Assembly (NCBI RefSeq): GCF_963169125.1
Contig: NC_084793.1
Coordinates: forward strand, 42,775,578 to 42,839,577
Direction of reading: 5' to 3'
Length of the DNA: 64,000 nucleotides
From: Humulus lupulus
Taxonomy: Eukaryota > Streptophyta > Magnoliopsida > Rosales > Cannabaceae
Shown: positions 1-9,763 of the stretch, piece after piece
Layout: every line of letters starts with the position of its first letter
How positions within the stretch are numbered: the first letter of the stretch is position 1
Position numbers and translations under genes: made by a program
The notes under the pieces: generated by a model
The model's database searches: none
Seen by the model: only the letters and a program-made list of their open reading frames with translations
What the model was told of the DNA's origin: nothing

Positions 1-1
1 C

Positions 2-946
2 CGGCAATATGTCAAAAACCAGAGTACTGGTCAGACGACCGCGAGCCAGAGAGCAGCCGCGCCCCCGACGACGCAAAACAATAACTCCCGAGCTCGGGAA
101 GAGGACAGGCCCCCGCCGATAGATGGAGAGGATGTAATAACCATCTCGGGAGGGCCTCACCTCGCAGGAGGAGGTAGGAATGCCCAAAAGAGATATGCTA
201 ACGAGTTAAAGACAGGGGACGGGTCTCCTTATGAACCCGAACCTAGGGCACCAAAAAGCCAGAGGATTGAGACACAACCAATAACCTTCACTGAGGAAGA
301 CGCCTCCCATGTTCAGTTCCCTCATCATGATCCGCTGGTCATTACCCTTCAGCTGGCCAATAAAAGGGTCCACCGAGTTCTCATAGATAATGGGAGCTCA
401 GTCAACATCCTTTATAAAGCAACCCTCGAGAAGATGGGACTCTCCCTTCGCGACCTGAAAGCATGTGCAACTACTTTGTACGACTTTTCAGGAGAAGGAA
501 CTGCCTGTATGGGGTCCATTGAGCTCCCCGTGACCTTGGGAGACTATCCAGTCTCAGTGACCAAGATAATGGAGTTCGTGGTAGTAGACTTACCATCTGC
601 CTACAATGTGCTGCTCGGGAGACCCGCCCTGGTCGGGCTGGGGGCAGTTTCATCAGTAAGGCATCTGGCCCTTAAGTTCCCGACCCCTAGCGGAGTCGGG
701 ACATTAAAAGGAGACCAATTGGCAGGGAGGGAATGCTATAGCATCTCCTTGAGGGGAAAGAAACAAACAAACGCTCAAGCACTCATTATCATACAAAACA
801 AAGACGGAACGGTTTTAGAAATTGACGAGGAGATTGATCCGAGGATTGAGGAGAAAGTTGACCTCGAACCTTTAGAGGAGCTCGAAGAAATTCAGCTCGA
901 GGAAACTGATCCCTCGAAGAAGGTGAAGGTCGGAAAACACCTCTAA
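2..946 (+). pseudogene. gag: Tat element gag C-terminus and aspartic protease, partial
   Basis: The frame is open from the window edge to a TAA at 944-946, about 314 codons. The N-terminal part is hydrophilic, and VITISGGP near 140-165 resembles the end of Tat-lineage gag. The protease active site is IDNGSS, with the catalytic Asp codon at 386-388, followed by the usual VNILY context. The first ATG in this frame after the protease motif (434) is not a real start; the protein clearly enters from the left. In the same frame a second stop follows at 956-958, and the conserved gag-pol linker continues beyond it (DVFAWSHSDMVG from 992), which shows that the stops broke a once continuous gag-pol polyprotein. 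Confidence 0.85.
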
Positions 947-969
947 GACGAGGCAAAATAGCAATTAAT

Positions 970-3900
970 TTGTTTTTTAAAGAAAAACCAGGATGTCTTC
1001 GCATGGTCACACTCAGACATGGTAGGGATAAGTCCGAATGTAGCAAGCCAGCTCTAAACATAGACAAAAGCTTTCCCCCAAAGCAACAAAAGCGAAGACA
1101 GCTGGACGAAGACAGAAAGAAGGCGCTAAAGGAGGAGGTTGACAGGTTGAAGGCGAACCGATTCATTAGGGATGCCTTTTACCCTGACTGGGTAGCCAAT
1201 CCGGTGTTGGTCCCAAAGCCCAATGGGAGGTGGAGAACCTGTATTGACTACTCAGATCTCAACAAAGCTTGCCCAAAAGACTGTTTTCCGTTACCAAGGA
1301 TTGACCAGCTCATGGATGCCACGACGGGGCACGGCCTGATGTCGTTCATGGATGCCTATTCTAGATATAACCAGATTCCCATGCATGCCCCCGACCAAGA
1401 ACATACGAGCTTCATCACGGATAAAGGGCTATATTGTTATAATGTCATGCCATTCGGGCTCAAGAATGCTGGAGCCACATACCAGCGGCTCGTAAACATG
1501 ATGTTTTCAGAAAAAATAGGGAACAACATGGAGGTTTATGTTGATGACATGCTTGTAAAGTCTCAACTCAACAAGAACCATGTTGATGACCTCGAAGAGT
1601 GCTTTGGCGTGCTCAGGAAATACAACATGAAGCTAAATCCTCAGAAGTGCACTTTCGGGGTATCTTCAGGAAAATTTATGGGCTTTATTGTGAACTCTCG
1701 TGGAATCGAGGCTAACCTCGACAAGATCAAGGACCTGATTGACATGCCCTCACCTCGAAGGCACAAAGATGTCCAAAGTCTGACTGGCAGGATGGCAGCC
1801 CTAAGCAGATTCATCTCGAAATCTACGGATCGTGGTCTTCCATTTTTCAACTTACTGAGAGGAGGTAAGAAGTTTGAATGGACAGAGGAATGCGAGCTGG
1901 CCTTTCAGGAGCTCAAAAAGCACCTAGTGGAACCACCCATCCTATCAAAACCTGAAACGGGAGAAATACTGTACCTATACCTTTCAACTACCGAACACGC
2001 GATAAGTGCAGTGCTCGTCCGAGAAGAAGAGAGGGTGCAAAGACCCGTTTACTACATCAGTAAAAGATTACTGGGGGCAGAGTCAAGATATCCATTGATG
2101 GAGAAACTCGCGCTCAGTCTAATTCATTCATCCCATAAGCTCTGCCCCTACTTTCAAGCACATCCCATCCATGTGCTGACTGATCAACCACTTAGGCAAG
2201 TCCTGTCTAAACCAGAAGCTTCAGGTCGACTTCTTAAATGGGCTGTTGAGCTCGGTCAGTTCGAGATCACCTACCACCCGAGAACGACCATTAAGGCACA
2301 GGCATTAACAGACTTTATAGTGGAATGTACTGGTATAGCTGACGACGAGGTAATAACCACGGCCCACGAGCTGTGGAAACTTTACGTCGACGGCTCGTCA
2401 AATGAAAATGGAGCGGGGGCAGGGGTCATTTTAGTTACCCCCACAGGAAGCAAATTTCATTCTGCCCTAAGATTTGGCTTCAAAGCGTCGAATAATGAGG
2501 CCGAATATGAGGCTTTACTCGCGGGACTTCGTATAGCAAAGGAGCTCAAAGCTAAAGCTATACATTGCTACAGTGACTCCCAGCTCATGGTTAATCAAAT
2601 CCTAGGAGAATACCAGGCTCGTGGCACTAGAATGGCAGCTTATCTGGAGAAGGCAAAATCCGCATTGGAGTATTTTGAGTTTTATGCAATCGAACAGGTT
2701 CCCCGAGAATGGAACTCAAATGCAGATGCCTTAGCTCGACTTGCCACATTCGCCGAAAATGAAGAGCTGAATGTTGTACCCATAGAACACCTATCAGCAC
2801 CTAGCATTAACAAGCCAGAAGAGGAAGATGTGTGTATGATCGAAACAGAGCCGACCTGGATGACTCCGATAGTTGATTATCTCGAAAACGGAGTTCTTCC
2901 AAAAGATCAGAACCAAGCTCGAAAGTTGATGTATCAACTTCCCCGTTACACAATTTTGGATGGAAGGCTATACCGAAGGGGATATTCCATGCCGTTACTC
3001 AGGTGCGTAACCCCTCCCGAAGCTAAGAAAATCATTGAAGAAATTCATGAAGGATTCTGCGGAGATCACACCGGGGGGAATAGCCTGTCCAAGAAGATCA
3101 TACGCCAGGGATATTTCTGGCCAACCATTAAAACGGATTCTTTCGAGTATGTGAAGAAATGCGACAAATGCCAGAGATTCGCCACGATACCCCGAGCCCC
3201 ACCATCCAAGCTGACCATGTTGACATCCCCATGGCCTTTCGCGGTATGGGGCATCGACCTCATAGGCTCACTCCCAACTGGAAAAGGCGGAGTGAAATAT
3301 GCTATAGTCGTTGTGGATTACTTCACAAAATGGACGGAGGCTGAACCATTGGCAACTATAACCTCAAAGAAGATCCTTGATTTCGTTGTAAAGAGCATCG
3401 TGTGCCGATACGGAGTGCCGAGGAAGATCGTATCCGACAACGAAACCCAGTTCGATTGCGACTTGTTCACCAACTTTTGTGAACAGAACGACATAATAAA
3501 GAGTTTTTCGTCAGTGGCTCACCCTCAAGCGAATGGCCAGGTCGAAGCTGTGAACAAAACTCTCAAAAGTTCTTTAAAGAAAAAGTTGGAGGAAGCAAAG
3601 GGACGGTGGCCCGAAGAATTGCCCCAAGTCCTTTGGGGATACAGGACCACAGCTCGAACCTCAACAGGACATACCCCGTTCTCTCTAGCATACGGCTGCG
3701 AGGCAATGTTGCCTATTGAGGTAGAAATCCCAACGATCCGAACTCATATTTACGATCAAAGTTCAAACCACACTCAGCTCGAAGAAACCCTAGACTTGAT
3801 TAAAGAAAAAAGAGAAGAGGCTCAGCTGAGAAATGCTGCCTACCAGCAACGAACTACCAGATATTTCAACAAGAGGGTTCGAGATCGAAAGTTCGGAATG

Positions 3901-4092
3901 GGAGACCTGGTGTTGAGACGCGTATTCTTGGCAACTCGAGATCCGGCAGCTGGAGTACTCGGGCCGAACTGGGAAGGACCGTACCAGATAGAGTCAATCA
4001 TCCATCTTGGTGTGTACAAACTTGCGAGATTGGACGGGAGCCTAGTACCACGAGCATGGAATGGCGAACACCTTAGACCTTACTATCAGTAG
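970..4092 (+). CDS. pol: Tat element pol: RT, RNase H, archaeal-type RNase H, integrase
   Basis: An open frame of 1040 codons. The RT carries the YVDD box near residues 189-193. The Ty3-type RNase H around residues 325-440 has LYLS where a catalytic Asp would be expected, as in other Tat elements. A second RNase H follows (about 468-595) with YVDGSS, an Glu in NNEAEYEAL, YSDSQL and NADAL. Integrase has the zinc-binding H/H/C/C region (about 690-735), a D763-D823-E859 catalytic triad and a C-terminal GPY-type module. The ATG at 970 is only the first in this frame: residues before about 27 are out of frame with the family, because the conserved linker DVFAWSHSDMVG is read in the gag frame at 992 and the frame changes near 1049 through what looks like a one-base deletion. 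The enzyme domains look intact, but fused expression with gag is broken. Confidence 0.88.
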   Translation: MFFKEKPGCLRMVTLRHGRDKSECSKPALNIDKSFPPKQQKRRQLDEDRKKALKEEVDRLKANRFIRDAFYPDWVANPVLVPKPNGRWRTCIDYSDLNKACPKDCFPLPRIDQLMDATTGHGLMSFMDAYSRYNQIPMHAPDQEHTSFITDKGLYCYNVMPFGLKNAGATYQRLVNMMFSEKIGNNMEVYVDDMLVKSQLNKNHVDDLEECFGVLRKYNMKLNPQKCTFGVSSGKFMGFIVNSRGIEANLDKIKDLIDMPSPRRHKDVQSLTGRMAALSRFISKSTDRGLPFFNLLRGGKKFEWTEECELAFQELKKHLVEPPILSKPETGEILYLYLSTTEHAISAVLVREEERVQRPVYYISKRLLGAESRYPLMEKLALSLIHSSHKLCPYFQAHPIHVLTDQPLRQVLSKPEASGRLLKWAVELGQFEITYHPRTTIKAQALTDFIVECTGIADDEVITTAHELWKLYVDGSSNENGAGAGVILVTPTGSKFHSALRFGFKASNNEAEYEALLAGLRIAKELKAKAIHCYSDSQLMVNQILGEYQARGTRMAAYLEKAKSALEYFEFYAIEQVPREWNSNADALARLATFAENEELNVVPIEHLSAPSINKPEEEDVCMIETEPTWMTPIVDYLENGVLPKDQNQARKLMYQLPRYTILDGRLYRRGYSMPLLRCVTPPEAKKIIEEIHEGFCGDHTGGNSLSKKIIRQGYFWPTIKTDSFEYVKKCDKCQRFATIPRAPPSKLTMLTSPWPFAVWGIDLIGSLPTGKGGVKYAIVVVDYFTKWTEAEPLATITSKKILDFVVKSIVCRYGVPRKIVSDNETQFDCDLFTNFCEQNDIIKSFSSVAHPQANGQVEAVNKTLKSSLKKKLEEAKGRWPEELPQVLWGYRTTARTSTGHTPFSLAYGCEAMLPIEVEIPTIRTHIYDQSSNHTQLEETLDLIKEKREEAQLRNAAYQQRTTRYFNKRVRDRKFGMGDLVLRRVFLATRDPAAGVLGPNWEGPYQIESIIHLGVYKLARLDGSLVPRAWNGEHLRPYYQ

Positions 4093-4315
4093 TGTAGGAA
4101 AAGTGTTGCCTATAACCATGAGTTTCTGTTTGTATTAGTTTGTTTGTCTTTTGATTACCATCAAATAATAATTTATTTCATTCAGTATATTATCTCTTTT
4201 TATTTTTTATTTTTGCAATCTCTCTTAATTTAATAACCTATGGTCACACTCATAGGATATTAAGGGGGCATCATTGGTATATATACCATCGGCTTAAAAA
4301 ATAAAAAATATATGA

Positions 4316-4690
4316 AGCATTTGGATATGACCAGATGCGCGAGCTCAGATAGTTCAGACATAACCGAATTATCAAAAATAAAGTATTTGGATATAACTAG
4401 ATGCGCGAGCTGAGATAATTCGGATATAACCGAATTATAAAAAACATAAAGTATTTGGATATAAACAAATACGCGAGCTTAGATAGTTCGGACATAGCCG
4501 AATTATCAAAAACATATTAAGTATTTGGATATAACCAGATACGCGAGCTTAGATAGTTCGGACACAATCGAGTTATCAAAAACATGAAGCATTTGGATAT
4601 AACCAGATGCGCGAGCTTAGATAGTTCAGACATAACCGAATTATCAAAAACAGAAAACGTTTGGAATTAACCAAACGTGCAAACTCAACA
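4316..4690 (+). repeat. Diverged tandem repeat, about 65-68 bp, 5.5 copies, in Tat 3' region
   Basis: Units begin with (A)GCATTTGGATATAACCAGAT or GTATTTGGATATAACC and continue through GCGAGCTTAGATAGTTC, CCGAATTATC and a short A-rich spacer. Five units are clear, and a diverged sixth starts near 4658 with CGTTTGG. Alternating GCATTTGG and GTATTTGG versions suggest a higher-order pattern. The array lies between the pol stop and the antisense gene. Tail minisatellites of this kind occur in Tat/Ogre-type elements. No coding frame runs through it. Confidence 0.85.
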
Positions 4691-5195
4691 GGTTTGGAAC
4701 AAACCAGCCAAAAAACTAATTGACGATAAGTAGAAACCTAAACCTACTTCGGGATAAGTCGAGATTGAGGCTGGAATGTCTTAAAGGAAAATAGTTTCGA
4801 ACTCTTAACCTTGGAATGAAAGCTGAGGATGAGGAAAAGTGACTAAGAAAAAAATATATAACCAAATCATTCACATTACATACCATATAAGTACTTTTGG
4901 GTTCATGGTTAAAGTAATATCCGACTTTGAAAAATAACGAGGTAGGAAGTGGATAATTTGAACAAACTGTGCATGAATGCATTGAGCTTCGAACCTAAAT
5001 CCACAATATGTTTGTATGAATAAATAAACATAAATGATTCACCCATAAAAAATGTGCAAAATATTTCGAGCCAAGAAATGTAAAGCATATATAAGTAATA
5101 TTTAAAGAAATTGTATCAGCCCCGTGGGCATAAATTAAAATAGTTACAAAAATAAGGGGACGCAGCCCCAATAAATGATTTCCCCGAGATCAGAT
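4691..5195 (+). other. Tat spacer between repeat array and antisense gene
   Basis: AT-rich sequence with no frame that resembles a protein. The minus-strand open stretch 4716-4982 has no recognisable motif. It would form the 3' untranslated region of the antisense gene and part of the 3' region of the sense transcript. Confidence 0.5.
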
Positions 5196-7969
5196 TTAAG
5201 GAAGAGGAGTCTCCTTGGCCTTCTCAGCATCAGTAGCACCGGACCCCCCCAGGACGAATAGCATAACTATCCTTCTGAGCAGCCTCTCGAGCAGCTTCGC
5301 TTGCCTCAAGACGGGCATTCCACCGCTCAACATATGTGGCCTCGAGAGGGCCCAGGAAGCTGGTATCGAGGTCAGCATTATCAGCCCAAAGTTTGTACAT
5401 GGCTTGGTCGACCGCTTTCTCCTTATGCTCCTTATACTCGTCCAGGAGGCGGGCCTTCTCGCTCTCCATGATGTCGAAGGTGGCAGATTTCTCCTCTTCG
5501 AGCTTGGCATTGGCCTTCTCAAGACGAGTCTTCGCCTGCTCAAGCTCGGCATTCGTCTTCTCCAGCTCCTCGAGACGGGTCTTCATTTTTTCAAGTTCAG
5601 ACTTCGAGTCCTTGAGTTCGTCAGCCATCTTAAGCTCGAGATCCTTCGACTTTTGGGCCAGAGACATGCTCATGTGCACCTCGTTGGTCAGCTTATGGTT
5701 AAGTTGTGCTGAGACGACAAGGGCCTGAAATACAAAGAACGAATTAGATCGCGAGCTGAGGTACAAACATTTAAAGGAAAGTTGCGAAGGTTACCGCGGC
5801 AGTAAGCTCGATACTCTTGTCGTAAAGAGTATTGCAGTCTGAGGCCTTGTGCACGAGGTCCCAATGGTCGGCGCCGAAGCCTGAAAAGCTCTGACCCACT
5901 CGAGAGAGGACATCCGAGCTGAGCATAGCCCCTTGGGTCCCAGCAGTGCCATTAAGCACGAACTCCTCGATATGAGGTCGGGCCGTCGGCAGTTGGACCT
6001 TGGAGACAGAAGGTTTCTTCGGGGGCCGACCGACTGTTATTTGAGTATCGGTCGGAGGAAGCGAGAGGGGCGCGGTCGAGCCAGACGCATCAACCTGGAC
6101 AGTCGGTTCCGTGGTTGTGCTCGCAGTAGTCTGGACCGTTGGGGTCGTCTCGTGGCGTCTGGGAATCTTGGATGGTCGGTCGGACCTCCGTGGTATTCTC
6201 GGACGTTTGCTCTTCTAAGCTCCGGCTCCCCCATCACTAAAAAGCACAGCATCGAGATCGGGATCCATGGCACCCGCGCAGTTCCAATCTAAGTTAGACA
6301 ATGATAATAAGTTTGGAAAGAGAGAAGAAAACCAGGTAAAGAAAAGACCTAACTGGAACTCTTCCTCGAACTAGAGCTCGGGGACCATGAAATTCCCCCA
6401 TCTTCAGAAGAAGCAGGGGGAGGACCTTCCCTATAGGTGGGTGATAACCTCGAAAGGTCCCTATAATCGTTGGTTCCGTACTGAACAGCTATCCCGTTCC
6501 ACACCTCGTCCGTAGTATACATGGTGTCGCACTTCCCGAGCCCACTATCAAACCTATGAACACAGTCGTCTACCCAACTCCATATGTAGAAGTGGTATCT
6601 ATCCTGTGGGCACGAGACTAACCTATTGGGCTTATGCTTTAGTAGAGTGGGGGACCACATTCTCGAGGTATGGAGGGCTTTACCTTCATCCGAATCTGGG
6701 CTCGAGGCTTCGTCATTGGCCTCGTTCCCCGACTGCGGACTCCTCCTACGGACTGGAAGTAGGGGCCTTGCCTCTCTCCTCGGAGGGAGGACGCCTGTGG
6801 GCAGAGGCAGCTGCTCCCAAAGTTCATACTTTTTATTGGACCAGTCAGAGGTGGACTGGCTCTCCCCCAAAAGTCCGCACTTTCGGAGCCTATCCTTGTG
6901 TAAAAGGTATAATAGAGACCTCCTGCCATAGGGGAGTTGGAGCAGGGTCTCTCTATGCTCCTTCATTGTCTCGTCAGGAGTGGGACGCTGAAAATTGGCT
7001 GAAAGACAAGACATATTTCTACTAAGTACGGATCTAAGAGCTAAAATCTCGAGCACACAAATAAAGATAACGAGAATACTTACGAATCCGCCTGAATGAG
7101 TAGTGTCGAGACGGGGACAGACCATCTGTCCAGAAGAAGGCCCTTTTGAAATCAGGCGGATGATTGGGAAGATCTTCAAAGACCTTCTTCTCCTTGGGAT
7201 AGCTCGAGAGATAATAAAAGCCATCCCCTCCCCGAGCTCGGGAGGGGTTACTTTTCAGACAAAAGAGATATAAAATCTCTTGAGGCGAAGGTCCTTTCCA
7301 CCCCATCTCGTGGTATAAGGACCTCAGGGCAGACAACACCCTGTAAGAATTGGTGTTGAGTTAGAACGGGGCCAACCCAACAAAATCCGTGAAGTCCTTG
7401 AAAAAAGACTTCAAGGGCAACAGTGCTCCCGCCCTCATGTGTTCCTGGCTCCACGCCGCGTACTTCAACCTGGCGTCATGGCCCCCAGGGGCGAAACAGC
7501 TTCGTTCATGCTCGGCCGGAGCTCGACACTTCAAGGAGCCTGACAGGCTGAGGCCGTGGAAAGCCAGGATTTCAGTTATCTGACTAGTTGTGGTAACCGA
7601 GCTCCAATAGTGCTCGGCCTCAAACATTTCTCTCCTCGGCTGCGAGGAAGAAGGTTCCCCCATTAGTGAAAATTGGAGCTCTCCTGGATGGTATGCGACA
7701 GTGACCTTTAGTGCAGGGTCGAGGGGAATAGGCCTAGGTCCTGAATTGGATTCCGGATAGAGGGCCTCCCGAAGAACTCTCCTCTTCCCCTCTATGACCT
7801 TGTCTATCTGGCGGCGGCAATGAGCTCGAATGTCCTCCTGCTCGCGCGCAAGCTCGTATTCTCTTATCCGACGTTGATTCCGGGTGAACAACGATTCTGG
7901 GCTCGGAGATTTTGGCTCGTAAGGGATTGCCAGCAATGACCCCCACCGTCTTTCCAGATTCTGTGACAT
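5196..7969 (-). pseudogene. Antisense spliced gene in Tat element (Transposase_28-type, coiled-coil C-terminus)
   Basis: Four exons on the strand opposite to pol: 7969-7084, 6998-6354, 6288-5795 and 5724-5230. All three introns are GT-AG (7083-6999, 6353-6289, 5794-5725; 85, 65 and 70 bp), and every join keeps the frame, giving 2520 nt (840 codons including stop) from the ATG at 7969. The region around 7450-7090 (FKDFTDFVGLAPF, then GGDGFYYLSSYPKEKKVFE) resembles the Pfam family Transposase_28, a 'putative gypsy type transposon' family of plants. Exon 4 is a long Glu/Lys/Leu coiled coil. Breaks: TAA at 7363-7361, TAG at 6217-6215, and a C homopolymer at about 5244-5250 where a slip decides between ends at 5230 and 5196. 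Function is unknown. The intron/exon structure is inference from sequence; no transcript is available. Confidence 0.75.
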
Positions 7970-8689
7970 CTAGCAAGAAAGAAAAAATGATGAGGGCCAT
8001 GCATGCAAGAGTTGCGAGCTCGAAGTTACGAGCTCGGGGTTTAGGAATAAAACAAGCTATATATTAAGGCCCTTGTTAAACAGTCAGGACATGCGTTCCA
8101 CGAGAAAGGAAGGAGAGTGGATATTTTTTTTTTTGAAAATCCCGAAAATCAAGGGAAAAAAGAGTGGCGGTTAACCAGAAAAGGCAGCCTTGGGTTTCGT
8201 GCATTTGTCAAGGCCCATGTTTTTTACCCGAAATCTTGGTACACAAGAAACGTCTCTTAAAATTTTAAAACCCAGAAAATAGGAATCTTGCTCAAACATC
8301 AAAACTGGATATGAACCAGTGATGTAAATTATGTGTTGGGAGTCTAAAAAAAAAAGCCAAGAGCCTATCGGATAGAAACCTCCTATCATATTATGCTAAG
8401 GATGTAAACTAATACATACACAGACACAGCAAGAATAACATGAACAAAAACTAACAAAATGGAAAACAAATATTGCATACTTACACAATAATGGCGTTTG
8501 TAGAGAAATCGTTGATTGAAGGAGAGGTTGCAAATAAGAACTCACGGACTCGAACAAACCAGGGTTTCTTTGTTTCTTTGGCTGAGAAAACATGCACGGG
8601 ATAGAAGCTTTATAGGAAGGTTTCTGGTTCTGTTTTTCCTTTTTTCTTGCTCCTGGTGAACGGAAATAAAAAAGAAGATGATGAATGGG

Positions 8690-8707
8690 GTCTCAAATAT
8701 ATAGATG
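8690..8707 (-). promoter_or_regulatory. Possible TATA promoter of antisense gene
   Basis: The minus strand reads CTATATATTTGAGACCCC here, about 725 bp upstream of the antisense ATG. A polypyrimidine stretch ending in GCTAG lies directly before the ATG at 7969 and could be the acceptor of a 5' UTR intron. This is inference from motif and position only. Confidence 0.35.
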
Positions 8708-8951
8708 AAAAAAAGGAATTAATCCGGGACGTTGAACGAAATCCTTGTAAAATCCAACGGTCAGGGGTCAATGACAAGATGGCGCCGAAAAGGTGGCAGA
8801 CGGATGATCGTGGGCATGTTTCCAAGGTACTCAAGTACCAAAAATGAGCAATATCCAGCTGACGCGTGTCCATTTTCAAAAGTGTATGACGGTACAGTTC
8901 TCAAAGAAAGTAGTTCAAAAGTTTCCTTCTCTTAGGATTCGAACAAATACT

Positions 8952-8966
8952 TTTGAGGGGGCAAGA
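8952..8966 (+). promoter_or_regulatory. Polypurine tract of Tat element
   Basis: TTTGAGGGGGCAAGA lies directly before the TG of the 3' LTR. This is the expected site and composition for the plus-strand primer of reverse transcription. Confidence 0.8.
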
Positions 8967-9763
8967 TGTTATACCCAAATTTTGAGCTATGTTAAATATG
9001 ACCTCGAAAGTTGGATTCGCAGCAAGTGGACTCATAAGGTTTAAAGTATGCTCCAGGATTGAATATCGAGCCGTCAAGGCTCGATACGACCTCGAATATG
9101 GTGACCTCGAAGTGTTCATGATCTCGAAAGGTAGCTCCGGAGACGCATCCATCCTCAGGGATGACCTCGGATCAGGGGTCCCGAGCTCGACGCACATACG
9201 ATCTCGAAAGCCATGTGACCTCGGGAGATGTCTCTAGCTCGAAAGCTGACGAGAAACCTGGGAAGCTAAGGCCTTGGAGATATATGACAAAAACCTTGAA
9301 TATCTATAAGCGTTGTCCATACGAGATGTAATCCTCATTTATTACTGTAAATCCCCTGGAATCGTGGGATATTATTTGGTCAGTTATACGTCCCCTGGTC
9401 TTCAGGGGACGTTTCCTTTTATATTTGATTATAGGCATTTAAAGCCATTTATTTTATTTATACAAAAAGAGTAACTGCCCAAAATATGTGGGATAGTATT
9501 CTGTAGCCTTCTATATAAATAGAGAGGTCATGCACCATTGTAATGGACCGAAATTCTGAACCTTGAGAGAAAACTCTGAAGAATTCATGCTTAAGAATTT
9601 TCAGAGATAATCTTGAGTTTAATAACAGAGACTCGTGGACTAGGCATATTTAACTGCTGAACCACGTAAAAACCGTGTGTTTGTGTTGTTATATTTTAAT
9701 TGGCCATTATCAGTTATTGTTTACGTGCTCTCCTTTCACTGTTGACGAAAAACAGCGTCAACA
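8967..9763 (+). repeat. 3' LTR of Tat element (797 bp)
   Basis: It starts TGTTATAC and ends GTCAACA, directly after the polypurine tract. A TATA box (TATATAAA) is at 9512-9519, followed by a short leader-like stretch. The last 24 bases (9740-9763) form a perfect hairpin with 8-base arms, TGTTGACG and CGTCAACA. The 5' copy lies outside the window, so the exact right border is inferred from the TG...CA ends. Confidence 0.8.

Larger units (their letters stand above)
1..9763 (+). mobile_element. Ty3/Gypsy Tat-lineage LTR retrotransposon, 5' end outside window
   Basis: The order seen is gag C-terminus, protease, reverse transcriptase, Ty3-type RNase H, a second archaeal-type RNase H, integrase, a repeat-rich tail, an antisense spliced gene, a polypurine tract and a 3' LTR. 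A second RNase H between the usual one and integrase is the hallmark of the Tat/Ogre lineage, and extra ORFs downstream of pol are known in that lineage. The 5' LTR, primer site and gag start lie left of the window, so neither LTR divergence nor the target duplication can be read. Gag-pol is interrupted by two in-frame stops and a frame slip near 944-1050, so this copy is probably not autonomous. It interrupts LTR fragment W, which resumes at 9764. Confidence 0.9.

Noticed and set aside
4261..4285. TTAAGGGGGCATC as a second polypurine tract and LTR start after Tat pol
   Set aside because: No LTR-like sequence with matching ends follows. The tract at 8952-8966, next to a TATA-bearing LTR, fits better. 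It could be an internal purine tract.
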